A model generated the notes under the pieces. It worked only from the letters and a program-made list of their open reading frames with translations. It was not told the origin of the DNA and ran no database searches. Positions 49,002 through 57,304 of a stretch of 64,000 nucleotides of DNA are shown in pieces (position 1 is the stretch's first letter; each line of letters starts with the position of its first letter). Made by a program: the position numbers and the translations under genes. The stretch comes from Guptibacillus hwajinpoensis (GTDB taxonomy: Bacteria; Bacillota; Bacilli; Bacillales; Guptibacillaceae), in the NCBI RefSeq assembly GCF_029277305.1, contig NZ_CP119526.1; one strand, 5' to 3'.

Positions 49002-49937
49002 ATGGCTAAGAAAACAATGGGATTACTTGTGATGGCATATGGAACGCCATATAAAGAAGAGGATATTGAACGATATTATACACATATCCGTCGCGGTCGT
49101 AAGCCTTCTGAAGAACAATTAACTGATCTAACAGATCGTTATAAAGCAATTGGGGGCATTTCTCCACTTGCAAAAATAACAGAGGATCAAGCTAAAGGTC
49201 TTGAAGCGCACCTTAATGAAGTTCAGGATGAAATTGAATTTAAACTCTATATTGGGCTGAAGCACATTGAGCCATTTGTAGAAGATGCCGTTCAAGATAT
49301 GCACAATGATGGCATTGAAGAAGCAGTTAGCATTGTTCTAGCACCTCATTTCTCTACGTTTAGTATTAAATCGTACAATGGCCGTGCAAAACAAGAAGCT
49401 GAGAAAATTGGTGGACCCGTTATCCATTCAGTTGAAAGCTGGTATAATGAGCCGAAATTCATTTCCTACTGGTCAAAACGCATTAAGGCGATTTTCGATG
49501 GCATGTCTCATCAAGAACGTGAAAAAGCCGTGCTAATTGTTTCTGCTCACAGCTTGCCAGAGAAAATCATTGCGAACGGTGACCCTTATCCAGAACAGCT
49601 GAAGGAAACAGCAGATCTTATCGTTGAAGAATCTGGCGTGAAAAATGTAGCGATCGGCTGGCAAAGTGAAGGGAACACACCGGATCCTTGGATCGGGCCA
49701 GATGTTCAGGATTTAACAAGAGATTTATATGAAAAACAGGGGTATACTTCCTTCGTTTATGCACCTGTTGGCTTTGTAGCTGATCATCTTGAAGTATTGT
49801 TCGATAATGACTATGAATGTAAAGTAGTAACCGATGAGATCGGTGCGAACTATTATCGTCCAGAAATGCCCAACGCACAAGATGAGTTTATTGATGCTAT
49901 TACAACGGTCGTTCTAAAAGAATTGAATATGCAGTAA
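49002..49937 (+). CDS. hemH: Coproporphyrin III/protoporphyrin ferrochelatase
   Basis: The 311-residue enzyme inserts iron into coproporphyrin III (the Gram-positive route). Landmarks: the N-terminal LLVMAYGTPYKEEDIERYYTHIRRG with the axial-ligand tyrosine, the catalytic histidine in VSAHSLPEK and the catalytic glutamate in ADHLEVLFDND, followed by the cysteine region YECK. It starts at ATG behind GAGAGGGGAAC. It is a single-gene unit with an iron- or peroxide-type operator, away from other heme genes (B. subtilis has hemEHY). Confidence 0.9.
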   Translation: MAKKTMGLLVMAYGTPYKEEDIERYYTHIRRGRKPSEEQLTDLTDRYKAIGGISPLAKITEDQAKGLEAHLNEVQDEIEFKLYIGLKHIEPFVEDAVQDMHNDGIEEAVSIVLAPHFSTFSIKSYNGRAKQEAEKIGGPVIHSVESWYNEPKFISYWSKRIKAIFDGMSHQEREKAVLIVSAHSLPEKIIANGDPYPEQLKETADLIVEESGVKNVAIGWQSEGNTPDPWIGPDVQDLTRDLYEKQGYTSFVYAPVGFVADHLEVLFDNDYECKVVTDEIGANYYRPEMPNAQDEFIDAITTVVLKELNMQ

Positions 49938-49944
49938 GAAAAGG

Positions 49945-49979
49945 AACAGCCGTCACTAGTTATGACGGCTGTCTTTTTT
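49945..49979 (+). terminator. Intrinsic terminator of hemH
   Basis: ACAGCCGTCA pairs with TGACGGCTGT around CTAGTTA, then CTTTTTT. Confidence 0.9.
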
Positions 49980-49999
49980 GAAAGAGAAGAAAAAAAGAA

Positions 50000-50028
50000 T
50001 TGACATCGCATCATATTCAAGCTAGAGT
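50000..50028 (+). promoter_or_regulatory. Promoter of the tyrosyl T-box leader
   Basis: TTGACA (50000-50005), exactly 17 nt, then TAGAGT (50023-50028), placing the transcript start near 50036. Confidence 0.75.
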
Positions 50029-50035
50029 TATTAGA

Positions 50036-50305
50036 AATTAAAACAATGTAAATAGCATAAAGGCAAAGAAGAGGATTCAGTAGCGCGTTATGGTGAGTAG
50101 TGTCAGAGAACCAGTGGCAGGTGAGAACTGGTACAGCCTAATCGTGAATTACCCCTCTGAGCCTTCCTGGCGAACAACATGATGAAGTAGTCAGGAACGG
50201 GAAAACCGTTAACGTATTTGAGCTGGGAGACGATTTGTCTTCAATCAGGGTGGTAACGCGTGTTAAACCACGTCCCTACTATATAAGGGGGCGTGGTTTT
50301 TTTGT
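50036..50305 (+). promoter_or_regulatory. T-box riboswitch (tRNA-Tyr)
   Basis: The leader carries the T-box core AGGGTGGTAACGCG (50247-50260), a variant of AGGGTGGNACCGCG. Its TGGT would pair with an ACCA tRNA end. The terminator ACCACG.CCCT pairs with AGGG.GCGTGG, with T7 (about 50267-50302). The probable specifier is TAC (50150-50152, tyrosine) in GAATTACCCCTCTGAG, the usual spacing from the stem-I end. Uncharged tRNA-Tyr would favour antitermination. Confidence 0.9.
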
Positions 50306-50345
50306 CGTTCATCAACCAATAAACTATACTAGGAGGTCGACAGGA

Positions 50346-51593
50346 ATGGGTGCAATTTTGGATCAGCTATCAGATGAGCAAAGAAAGGAAATGGAGAGGC
50401 AGTATGCTGTTTATACGCATGGCACAAGTGAGGTCATTCCTGGAGACGAATTAAAGAATAAGATTGCGAAGTCTCTTCTTGAGAATAAGCCGCTTAAAGT
50501 GAAACTCGGACTCGATCCTACAGCACCTGATGTGCATATCGGTCATACTGTTGTATTGAATAAGCTACGACAGTTTCAAGAGAATGGCCATATTATTCAA
50601 CTCATTATTGGGAACTTTACAGGTAAAATCGGAGACCCAACTGGTAAATCTGTAGCAAGAGTGCAATTAACTGATGAGGAAGTTGAGCGGAATGCAAAGA
50701 CGTATCTAGATCAATTTGGTAAAGTTCTGGACGAAAATAAAGTTGAACTCCATTACAATGCAAAATGGTTGTCAGAGTTGAAATTCGAAGATGTGATTCA
50801 TTTAGCAGGAAAAATAACCGTTGCCCGTTTATTAGAACGAGACGATTTTGAAAAGAGAATCAATGCGAATAAACCAGTCTCACTTCACGAATTTTTCTAC
50901 CCTCTTATGCAAGGCTATGACTCAATCCACCTTGAAAGTGATATCGAAATTGGGGGAAACGATCAATATTTTAATGTGCTTATGGGAAGACATCTTCAAG
51001 AGCAGTTCGGTAAGGAGAAGCAAGTGGTACTTACAATGCCCTTGCTTGAAGGGTTAGATGGCGTTGAAAAAATGTCTAAGTCAAAAGGGAACTACATTGG
51101 TATTACAGAAAAGCCTTCAGAGATATACGGGAAAGTGATGTCTATACCAGATCAATTAATTGTAACGTACACTGAGCTCATTACCGATTTATCTCTAAGT
51201 GAAAAGCATTCTATTCGTGATGAATTAGCAAGTGGTAAGGCACATCCTAGAGCTCTGAAAATGCATTTGGCAAAAACGATAGTACGGCAGTTTCATGGGC
51301 AAGAAAAAGCTCAAGAGGCAGAGGAATCCTTTCAAAAAGTATTTCAGCAAAACAAGCTTCCAACGGATATTGATGAAGTTCATTGGGAGGGAGAACAGTA
51401 TATCACTGTACCTTACCTTGTAACATCGCTTGGAATGCTCGGATCTACAAGTGAAACAAGGCGAATGATTAAAAATGGAGGTATTAAAATAAACCAAGTG
51501 AAAGTAACAGACATTCACTTGGAAATAAAGGTAGAGGATGGGCTTGTCATTCAAGTAGGTAAGCGAAAGTTTAAGAAATTAAAGCTTAAATAA
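50346..51593 (+). CDS. tyrZ: Tyrosyl-tRNA synthetase, TyrZ type
   Basis: The 415-residue class I synthetase charges tRNA-Tyr. Motifs: GLDPTAPDVHIGHTVVLNK with HIGH, the IGNFTGKIGDPTGKS segment, EKMSKSKGNY (KMSKS), and a C-terminal S4 RNA-binding domain (TSETRRMIKNGGIKINQVKV). The sequence follows the TyrZ rather than TyrS subgroup of Bacillus. ATG 50346 has AGGAGG 9 nt upstream; in-frame codons before it lie in the T-box terminator. The gene is controlled by the leader ahead of it. Confidence 0.92.
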   Translation: MGAILDQLSDEQRKEMERQYAVYTHGTSEVIPGDELKNKIAKSLLENKPLKVKLGLDPTAPDVHIGHTVVLNKLRQFQENGHIIQLIIGNFTGKIGDPTGKSVARVQLTDEEVERNAKTYLDQFGKVLDENKVELHYNAKWLSELKFEDVIHLAGKITVARLLERDDFEKRINANKPVSLHEFFYPLMQGYDSIHLESDIEIGGNDQYFNVLMGRHLQEQFGKEKQVVLTMPLLEGLDGVEKMSKSKGNYIGITEKPSEIYGKVMSIPDQLIVTYTELITDLSLSEKHSIRDELASGKAHPRALKMHLAKTIVRQFHGQEKAQEAEESFQKVFQQNKLPTDIDEVHWEGEQYITVPYLVTSLGMLGSTSETRRMIKNGGIKINQVKVTDIHLEIKVEDGLVIQVGKRKFKKLKLK

Positions 51594-51597
51594 ATAC

Positions 51598-51632
51598 AAA
51601 ATCCCCAATCAGTAGATTGATTGGGGATTTCG
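51598..51632. terminator. Bidirectional intrinsic terminator
   Basis: AAATCCCCAATCA pairs perfectly with TGATTGGGGATTT around GTAGAT, between convergent tyrZ and the lipoprotein gene. Confidence 0.9.
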
Positions 51633-51633
51633 C

Positions 51634-52395
51634 TTATTCGGTAACTGTTACACGTTCTTCAGTGTGCTCGTGAAGACCTTCATCGTTTTCAACATGAATG
51701 GTGACTGTATAATCGCCAGCTTCTTTGAAAGATGTGCTTCCTTCGTATTCGCCATCCTTCATTTCTTCTGCATCAACCCACTCAGCGTTCTCTTCACCTT
51801 CTTTTGAGATTTCGAAGCGAACGTTAGCGTCTGATAAGACAGTATCATTTTTCTGGAGGTGAACCATTAAATCAACGTCTTGGTTAGCTTTTATTTCGTC
51901 TGGTTTCAAAAGATGAATAGAGACGTCACTTTCGTGTTTATGCTCATGACCACTTTCTGATGTAGCCTTTTCCTCAGATTCAGATCCAATTACTATTTCA
52001 TTTTTAGGCATTGTATGTAAATCTCGAGCTGTGACATGAGATTGCACGAAATACTTACCCTCATTTTCAATTACTTTCTCAGCAGAATAAACGCCTTCTC
52101 CATCGTTAGATGCTTCGATCTTTTCGCTATCGTCTTTCGAGCCTTCTTTCCATATTTCAAACATTACTTCATCCGCATCGTCTACTTTGTCATCACCTTG
52201 AGTTACAGTAGCTGTTAACGTTAGCGTATCTCCAGCTTCTGCTTCTTCCGGTGTATCAAGCTCGACATCGAGTATTTCAACTTGAGTTTCTTCAGCGGTT
52301 GTCGCATTTTCCGTTTCGTTCGTGCTGTCTTGACCACATGCTGCAAGCACCATTGATATGCTCACAATTGATACCCATGATCCAAGTTTGTTCAT
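51634..52395 (-). CDS. Lipoprotein with two YtkA-like domains
   Basis: The 253-residue protein has a signal peptide with lipobox LAAC (cysteine at about 20), so it is tethered outside the membrane. Two beta-sandwich domains of the YtkA-like type follow (about residues 38-135 and 155-250), each with the pattern GxYxxxxxFxExGxYxVxxHV. A histidine-rich linker (GHEHKHE) between them could bind metal. It starts at ATG behind AAAGGAAG. The role is unknown; YtkA-like proteins often occur with copper or respiratory assembly genes, none of which is adjacent here. Confidence 0.78.
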   Translation of the reverse strand: MNKLGSWVSIVSISMVLAACGQDSTNETENATTAEETQVEILDVELDTPEEAEAGDTLTLTATVTQGDDKVDDADEVMFEIWKEGSKDDSEKIEASNDGEGVYSAEKVIENEGKYFVQSHVTARDLHTMPKNEIVIGSESEEKATSESGHEHKHESDVSIHLLKPDEIKANQDVDLMVHLQKNDTVLSDANVRFEISKEGEENAEWVDAEEMKDGEYEGSTSFKEAGDYTVTIHVENDEGLHEHTEERVTVTE

Positions 52396-52547
52396 ATAAA
52401 TCTTCCTTTCTAACGTTTCCTCTTACTAAATTTACAGTATAGCCTGCTGTTGAAACTGGGATACTTCCTCTCCTATTTAATAGTATGGCAGTTAGGTTCT
52501 TCTCTCAAGTGATAATGACATCTACTTGTGACTACTTGTTGACAATA

Positions 52548-52583
52548 AACAAAGCAGTCCTGAATATTCAGGACTGCTTTGTT
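52548..52583 (-). terminator. Perfect 36-bp palindrome, terminator of GNAT gene
   Basis: AACAAAGCAGTCCTGAAT is followed directly by its exact complement, overlapping the stop codon at 52582-52584. Reading on the reverse strand the stem is followed by TATTG; the inner arms (AAAGCAGTCC/GGACTGCTTT) supply a T-rich 3' side. Confidence 0.75.
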
Positions 52584-53388
52584 ATACGATGACTGATTGT
52601 GTTTCAAAAGAAATCATCATCCATTTCTCAATATCTTGAAATCCGATTCGCTTATAAATAGTACCTGCCTCTGGGTTATCATAGAAGAGGCATAAGACCT
52701 TTCCTTCAGACAAAACGTCATAACAGAGTTTGCTCGTGCACTGTGTAGCATACCCTTTTCGTTTATAGGCATGCAATGTGCAAACTCCTACCACCATTGC
52801 GGACTCTGAATTTTCTGCAGCGGTGGAGGCAGCGGATACGGGCTTTCCATCTTCTTCTATATAATATGTCCTCGACACACCCTTTTCCTGATTACGCTTT
52901 TTCTCTTCTACTGTTTCACCGGTTTCGAATTCATCGATTCCCTGATGAAGCGTATGAATTTTATCAAGATCTTGTAAGGTAGCGATCTGAACATGATCCA
53001 ACTGATCGAGTGCAAGTTGGGAAACGCTATCACATTTCGCATAGAACAATTCTCTACTCGAACGACAAGAATGTGATATATGAGGTTGAATCTGACTAGT
53101 GACATGCTTCAGTCCTGACATCATAATAAATTCTGTGTCTCTTGATATAATTTCTCCTATTCTTTTTGCATCAAATTCACCTGGTGCAAATGGAATATAG
53201 TTTTTTTCGTACTTTAAAAGGACTGCTCGCAGTTCACCATTCTCAGAAAAGTCGCCCCATAACTTTTGGAAAGGTTGGTCGTATCCAAAGGCTTCAATAT
53301 CTCCTATAATAAATAGGTTTTCTGCTGCATAGGGCGTTAATAATGAAAGACATTGATGATGATCTTCTTCCGTTAATCTTCTGATCAA
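52582..53388 (-). CDS. GNAT-family N-acetyltransferase, two-domain type
   Basis: The 268-residue protein has a divergent N-terminal half (about residues 1-130) and a C-terminal GNAT domain (about 130-260) with VVGVCTLHAYKRKGYATQCTSKLC for acetyl-CoA binding and AGTIYKRIGFQDIEKWMM at the end. TTG 53388 is chosen, as AAGGAGG lies 8 nt upstream; a GTG at 53406 is inside that site. The substrate is unknown. Confidence 0.78.
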   Translation of the reverse strand: MIRRLTEEDHHQCLSLLTPYAAENLFIIGDIEAFGYDQPFQKLWGDFSENGELRAVLLKYEKNYIPFAPGEFDAKRIGEIISRDTEFIMMSGLKHVTSQIQPHISHSCRSSRELFYAKCDSVSQLALDQLDHVQIATLQDLDKIHTLHQGIDEFETGETVEEKKRNQEKGVSRTYYIEEDGKPVSAASTAAENSESAMVVGVCTLHAYKRKGYATQCTSKLCYDVLSEGKVLCLFYDNPEAGTIYKRIGFQDIEKWMMISFETQSVIV

Positions 53389-53750
53389 TATGAGTTCCTC
53401 CTTCACGATTCTAAGAAACTATTTTACAGAAGATAACAAAAAAGTAAATAGATTTAGAAAATTTATCCTATTTCGTAAGTGGTCTTTTACTGTCATTCCT
53501 TTTCTGTCATTCCGATGAACAGAATCACTCATATATTATGAAAAGGTAGCTGCTAAATCAATGTTAAAAGTGGGAAGGGTGCCAAAGAATCTAAAAATAG
53601 TTGTACTGTAAATTCGGAAGCTCAAGTTGAATTAGTATAGGGGAATAAAGAAAAGCTTTTAAGTGAGAAATCAAATGAGGTATCGGACAAACATCAATCT
53701 TAATTAAAGTAGGAAAACATTAAAATGCGAACAAAAAGCAGCAGCTTAAC
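53389..53750. other. Intergenic region with a possible gene remnant
   Basis: A forward frame from 53557 to 53703 reads INVKSGKGAKESKNSCTVNS..., then an in-frame TAG (53638-53640), then GNKEKLLSEKSNEVSDKHQS and a stop. It has no start codon or ribosome binding site. The composition is protein-like and hydrophilic, so this could be the decayed end of a gene. Nothing else is recognised. Confidence 0.35.
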
Positions 53751-53960
53751 TTATTGCGTAGCTGTTTTTTGTTGTAGCTTAAACAACTTATAGTAAAGAT
53801 TGAAAAAGATGTAGAATGTAGCAAATATTAGGGGGACAATGATGAAGTGAGCACCAGAACGTAAATCAGTAGTGATGCTTGCTGTGATTAAAATAAATAA
53901 AGCTGTACTAAAAAATAGAATGAAAGATAATTTATTTACGATGTTAGATTTATTTTTCAT
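53751..53960 (-). CDS. Small two-helix membrane protein
   Basis: The 69-residue protein has two membrane helices (about residues 11-29 and 37-57) with a short loop and a basic C-terminus. It starts at ATG 53960 with AAAAGGAG 7 nt upstream. Function unknown. Confidence 0.6.
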   Translation of the reverse strand: MKNKSNIVNKLSFILFFSTALFILITASITTDLRSGAHFIIVPLIFATFYIFFNLYYKLFKLQQKTATQ

Positions 53961-54123
53961 ATCGATTCTCCTTTTGAGGTTGTTAGTTCTATTTACCCAA
54001 ACCCTTGATCTAATAATCTTTCATAGCACATCGATGATCAGAGATAGGTATATTGTAAAAGGAAGGAATAGAACACTGCGGACAAGAAGTTAATACAGTG
54101 AGTTAGAGAAAGGAATGAAAGTC

Positions 54124-54813
54124 ATGATAAAGGCAATTCTTTTTGATCTGGATGGAACGCTTTTAAATCGAAAGGCTTCCGTTCAAGCGTTCATACATAA
54201 TCAATATGAAAGGCATGTACACGTCTTCGAGGGCATTGAAAAGGATCAGTACTGTAAGCGATTTATAGACCTGGATAATAACGGATATACGTGGAAAGAT
54301 CGAGTTTATCAACAGTTGGTTAACGAGTATAGGTTACATTTATCTGCGGATGAACTATTAGAAGATTACATCTCTACTTTTCAAAACCATTGCATAGCCT
54401 TTGAAGGAATGATCAATGTTCTCCATTTTTTAAACCAACAGGGTTACTTACTAGGATTAATATCAAACGGAAGAACTCAGTTTCAGCTAAGTAATGTACG
54501 TGCTCTCGGAATAGAAGAGCTGTTTGACACAATTCTTATTTCAGAAGAATTAGGGGTTAAAAAACCAGATTCAGAAATCTATTTTCAAGCACTCAATCGG
54601 TTAAATGTTACTCCGCATGAAGCAGTATATATTGGTGACCATCTAGAAAATGACATTGAAGGAGCAGAAAAGATCGGAATGAGAACCATATGGAAAAGGA
54701 ATGATCAAATAGGTAACGAAGAAATTATTTCCATTACGAAATTAGCCCAAATTCCTCCAATATTAGATATGTGGACACATCATGATAACCAGAACTTATT
54801 AGAGAAAAAATAA
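54124..54813 (+). CDS. HAD-superfamily hydrolase
   Basis: The 229-residue phosphatase has motif I FDLDGTLL, motif II LISNGRTQ (serine), motif III lysine in LGVKKPDSE and motif IV GDHLENDIEGAE, with a helical cap (subclass I). It is probably a small-molecule phosphatase; the substrate is unknown. ATG 54124 has AAAGGA about 9 nt upstream, whereas the ATG at 54115 abuts it. Confidence 0.85.
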   Translation: MIKAILFDLDGTLLNRKASVQAFIHNQYERHVHVFEGIEKDQYCKRFIDLDNNGYTWKDRVYQQLVNEYRLHLSADELLEDYISTFQNHCIAFEGMINVLHFLNQQGYLLGLISNGRTQFQLSNVRALGIEELFDTILISEELGVKKPDSEIYFQALNRLNVTPHEAVYIGDHLENDIEGAEKIGMRTIWKRNDQIGNEEIISITKLAQIPPILDMWTHHDNQNLLEKK

Positions 54814-54821
54814 TTCGAGTG

Positions 54822-55349
54822 CTATTTCAACCTTTCAACAAAACCATCAGTAGACAGTAAATTCGTAAACCAACCCAGCGTACGATTATGATGTTGAATA
54901 ATTTTATGTGCAGAGAGATCGGGGCTGCTCCATGTGCTATGTGCATCAAGAATAAGATCGATTGAAAAGCCTTTACTAAAAGCACTTCGACACGTTGTAT
55001 CTACACATACTTCTGTTTGAATACCTGAAATGACAAGATGCTGTATTTGTCTGTCACGAAGCTTTTGTTCAAGATTGGTCTGATGAAAAGAATCAGGTGT
55101 TGTTTTGTGAATTACCTCATCGTCTTTCTCAACTTTAAAGAAAGGGTGAATCTGCCACTCAATACTATTTCGATTAAGTTGTTTTCCTTTTGTTTCATGT
55201 TGGATATAGAAGATAGGCATTCCTTCAGATTTAGCAGAAGCGGTAACCTTCTTTAGATTGTAAAGTAGTTTGGCATCATTACAAACTGAGGAGCCTCTTT
55301 TAAACATACCGTTTTGGACATCGATAATAAGTAATGCGGTTCTAGTCAT
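54822..55349 (-). CDS. Isochorismatase-family cysteine hydrolase
   Basis: The 175-residue protein has the family triad: aspartate in LLIIDVQNG, lysine in VIHKTTPDSF and cysteine in IQTEVCVDTT. Such enzymes hydrolyse amides (nicotinamide, N-carbamoyl compounds) or isochorismate. The substrate is unknown. ATG 55349 has GGGGG 6-7 nt upstream. The gene has its own promoter with a large palindrome at the transcript start. Confidence 0.85.
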   Translation of the reverse strand: MTRTALLIIDVQNGMFKRGSSVCNDAKLLYNLKKVTASAKSEGMPIFYIQHETKGKQLNRNSIEWQIHPFFKVEKDDEVIHKTTPDSFHQTNLEQKLRDRQIQHLVISGIQTEVCVDTTCRSAFSKGFSIDLILDAHSTWSSPDLSAHKIIQHHNRTLGWFTNLLSTDGFVERLK

Positions 55350-55361
55350 GAAATTCCCCCT

Positions 55362-55391
55362 AACAAAATAGAACAAACGTTCTATTTTGTT
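55362..55391. promoter_or_regulatory. Perfect interrupted palindrome at isochorismatase promoter
   Basis: AACAAAATAGAAC (55362-55374), AAAC, then GTTCTATTTTGTT (55379-55391) form a perfect 13-bp dyad with a 4-nt centre. It lies immediately downstream of the reverse-strand -10 and covers the predicted transcript start. Its core GAAC-N4-GTTC fits the Bacillus LexA pattern, but the outer symmetry is more like a TetR-type operator. Confidence 0.65.
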
Positions 55392-55393
55392 CT

Positions 55394-55422
55394 ATCATAC
55401 TCCTTACGTAGAATGAATTCAA
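55394..55422 (-). promoter_or_regulatory. Promoter of isochorismatase-like gene
   Basis: On the reverse strand TTGAAT (55417-55422), 17 nt, TATGAT (55394-55399), with the palindrome starting 2 nt after the -10. Confidence 0.7.
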
Positions 55423-55523
55423 CCTTTTATAGAATAAAAGAGAGATTTATACTATGAGATGTTTAAGAGTTGATAGGGAACGGGTACACTTCAGATATGC
55501 AAATCAGAAGGAGATGGTATTCA

Positions 55524-55943
55524 ATGAGTAACGTATTATTTACTTCACAGGCAACTGCAGAAGGTGGCCGTAAAGGTACAGTAAAATCTTCAGATGGTTT
55601 AATTGATTTTAATCTTGTAATGCCAACAGATGATTCTGAAGAAACTGGCTCTAATCCTGAGCAATTATTTGCTGCGGCTTACTCTGCTTGTTATGATGGC
55701 GCGTTAAACCTTGTAGCAGGTAAGAAGAAAAAGGATATTAATTCCAAAACTACTGCAGACGTTAGCTTTTTGAAAGATGAAGCAGACAATGGCTTCAAAA
55801 TTGGTGTAACTTTAACTGTGGAAATTAACGGAGTTAGCCAGGAAGATGCTGATATGCTTGCAAAAGAAGCTCACAAAGTATGTCCTTACTCCAAAGCAAC
55901 AAGAGGAAACATTGACGTAGAAATTAATGCTAAAGCAGTATAA
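55524..55943 (+). CDS. ohr: Organic hydroperoxide resistance protein (Ohr)
   Basis: Ohr reduces organic and lipid hydroperoxides with lipoylated proteins or dihydrolipoamide. The 139-residue protein has both catalytic cysteines, C56 in AYSACYDGAL and C120 in HKVCPYSKATRGN, and the N-terminal SQATAEGGRKGTVKSSDG. ATG 55524 has AAGGAG about 10 nt upstream; in-frame codons before it are unsupported. No OhrR gene is adjacent, and no typical OhrR box was recognised upstream. Confidence 0.9.
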   Translation: MSNVLFTSQATAEGGRKGTVKSSDGLIDFNLVMPTDDSEETGSNPEQLFAAAYSACYDGALNLVAGKKKKDINSKTTADVSFLKDEADNGFKIGVTLTVEINGVSQEDADMLAKEAHKVCPYSKATRGNIDVEINAKAV

Positions 55944-55952
55944 TAGAATGGT

Positions 55953-55982
55953 GCCGCCTCAATTTTTGGGGTGGCTTTTTTA
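55953..55982 (+). terminator. Intrinsic terminator of ohr
   Basis: GCCGCCTCA pairs with TGGGGTGGC (two wobble pairs) around ATTTT, followed by TTTTTT. Confidence 0.8.
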
Positions 55983-56054
55983 TTGATATGTTTTCTTATA
56001 TAAGGTTCTTTTCTAAAAGATTGTTGCTTTGGAAAGAATTTTTATATAAAAAAC

Positions 56055-56178
56055 CACACTTCGCTAATTGGAGCGGAAGGTGCTCGACTCCTGCGGGACT
56101 AGTGAGACAGGTGAGACCCCACAGGAGCGTAAGCGACGAGGAGGCTCAAGCATCCCACCCCGCGGAAAGCGAAGTATG
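56055..56178 (+). repeat. Dispersed GC-rich repeat, longest copy
   Basis: It contains AACCACACTTCGCTAATT, GGAGCGGAAGGTGCTCG, ACTCCTGCGGGACTAG, AGGTGAGACCCCACAGGAG, GACGAGGAGGCTCAAG and CCCGCGGAAAGCGAAG. The first 75 nt match the reverse complement of 27878-27957. A short reading frame across it is a repeat artefact. The remainder of the 55983-56289 gap holds a small hairpin (GACCCGATC...GTTCGGGTC) and no gene. Confidence 0.8.
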
Positions 56179-56289
56179 TTGGCGAAGCGGTTGTTTCCTA
56201 TCTGTAAATTACGAAAGACCCGATCTGATTCAAATGAATTGTTCGGGTCTTTCTCATAGTTATTTACTTATGTCCCAGCCTCTTACATC

Positions 56290-57126
56290 TTACTTTTGAA
56301 ATTCAATATCCTCCGGTAGCTCAGTAACGTTAGCTCCATCAAAGAACTCTACGGATAGCCTTTCAATTGTGCCATCTTCAAGCATTTCTTTTATCACTTC
56401 GTTGACATTCTTAATTAATTGTTCGTTTTCCTTATTCATCAACAAACCACCTTCACTTGGCATGTATTGGATATCGGGGTGGATGGTTAACTCAAGTTCA
56501 GGAAAAGCGGCTAATGCTAGTCGTTGCAAATAGACATCATTTAAAATGACGTCGGTACGACCAGTTTCAACGTCTCTGAGATATTGCTCATTAGTCGCAT
56601 TATCATAAATTACTTCTTCTGCGCCCTTTTTCTTAGCTAGCTTCATAAAGTTAGTTGTTGCAGCACCAGCTGCTTTTTTTCCTTCTAAATCATTAATCGA
56701 TTCAATTCCTGACAGATCATCTTTTCTCACAATTGCTGTACCGTATGAGAATTTGTAAGGAGTGGAAAGCGCAAATTTTTCTTTGCGTTCTTCTGTAATA
56801 CCAATATCGTTAGCAGCCATATCGACTTTACCAGTTTGTACTGCAGTCAGCATGCCATCGAATCCCATTTCAGTGAATTCGACAGATAAGTCCAGACGCT
56901 TCGCTACTTCTTTTACAATCTCCACATCAAAACCTGTTAAGTCATTCGTTTCTTGTTCGTGATAAGAAGTTGGGTAGAGTGTACCAGAAGTGGCGACTTT
57001 AATAGTTGCTTCTTCTTTAATATTGTCCCATGCAGTAGATTGCTCTTTAGAGTCAGTTGAGCTACATGCTGCTAATAACAGAATAGCTGCTAGAATGAGT
57101 GCCATTCCAATTCTAGGTTGTTTCAT
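56290..57126 (-). CDS. Solute-binding lipoprotein of an amino-acid ABC transporter type
   Basis: The 278-residue protein has a signal peptide with lipobox LLAAC (cysteine at about 21) and a type-3 periplasmic-binding fold: TGFDVEIVKEVAKRLDL, FDGMLTAVQTGKVDMAANDIGIT, and the end GTIERLSVEFFDGANVT. It should capture an amino acid or related solute outside the membrane. No permease or ATPase gene is adjacent, so it is an orphan here. It starts at ATG behind AGGGGGAAATC. Confidence 0.85.
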   Translation of the reverse strand: MKQPRIGMALILAAILLLAACSSTDSKEQSTAWDNIKEEATIKVATSGTLYPTSYHEQETNDLTGFDVEIVKEVAKRLDLSVEFTEMGFDGMLTAVQTGKVDMAANDIGITEERKEKFALSTPYKFSYGTAIVRKDDLSGIESINDLEGKKAAGAATTNFMKLAKKKGAEEVIYDNATNEQYLRDVETGRTDVILNDVYLQRLALAAFPELELTIHPDIQYMPSEGGLLMNKENEQLIKNVNEVIKEMLEDGTIERLSVEFFDGANVTELPEDIEFQK

Positions 57127-57304
57127 TGATGATTTCCCCCTTTTTTTCGAACTTTACCATAGCAAGAAATGTTGTGGTTATGCAAATAATACGTATGTTC
57201 CGACAGATTACCCAGTTTAGTTTAGTGAAGAAGGGGAAATCAGACGGTAACCCTGTTAATTCCGACGATTTCAGGTTAACCCATAGTGAAAGGGGAATGG
57301 AGCA

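Noticed and set aside
50235..50345. Upstream extension of tyrZ
   Set aside because: The in-frame codons fall inside the T-box core and terminator; the start at 50346 follows AGGAGG.
53872..54093. 73-codon forward frame
   Set aside because: It is antisense to the small two-helix membrane gene and has no ribosome binding site.
55988..56299. 103-codon forward frame across the repeat
   Set aside because: It is produced by the dispersed repeat at 56055-56178 and has no supported start.
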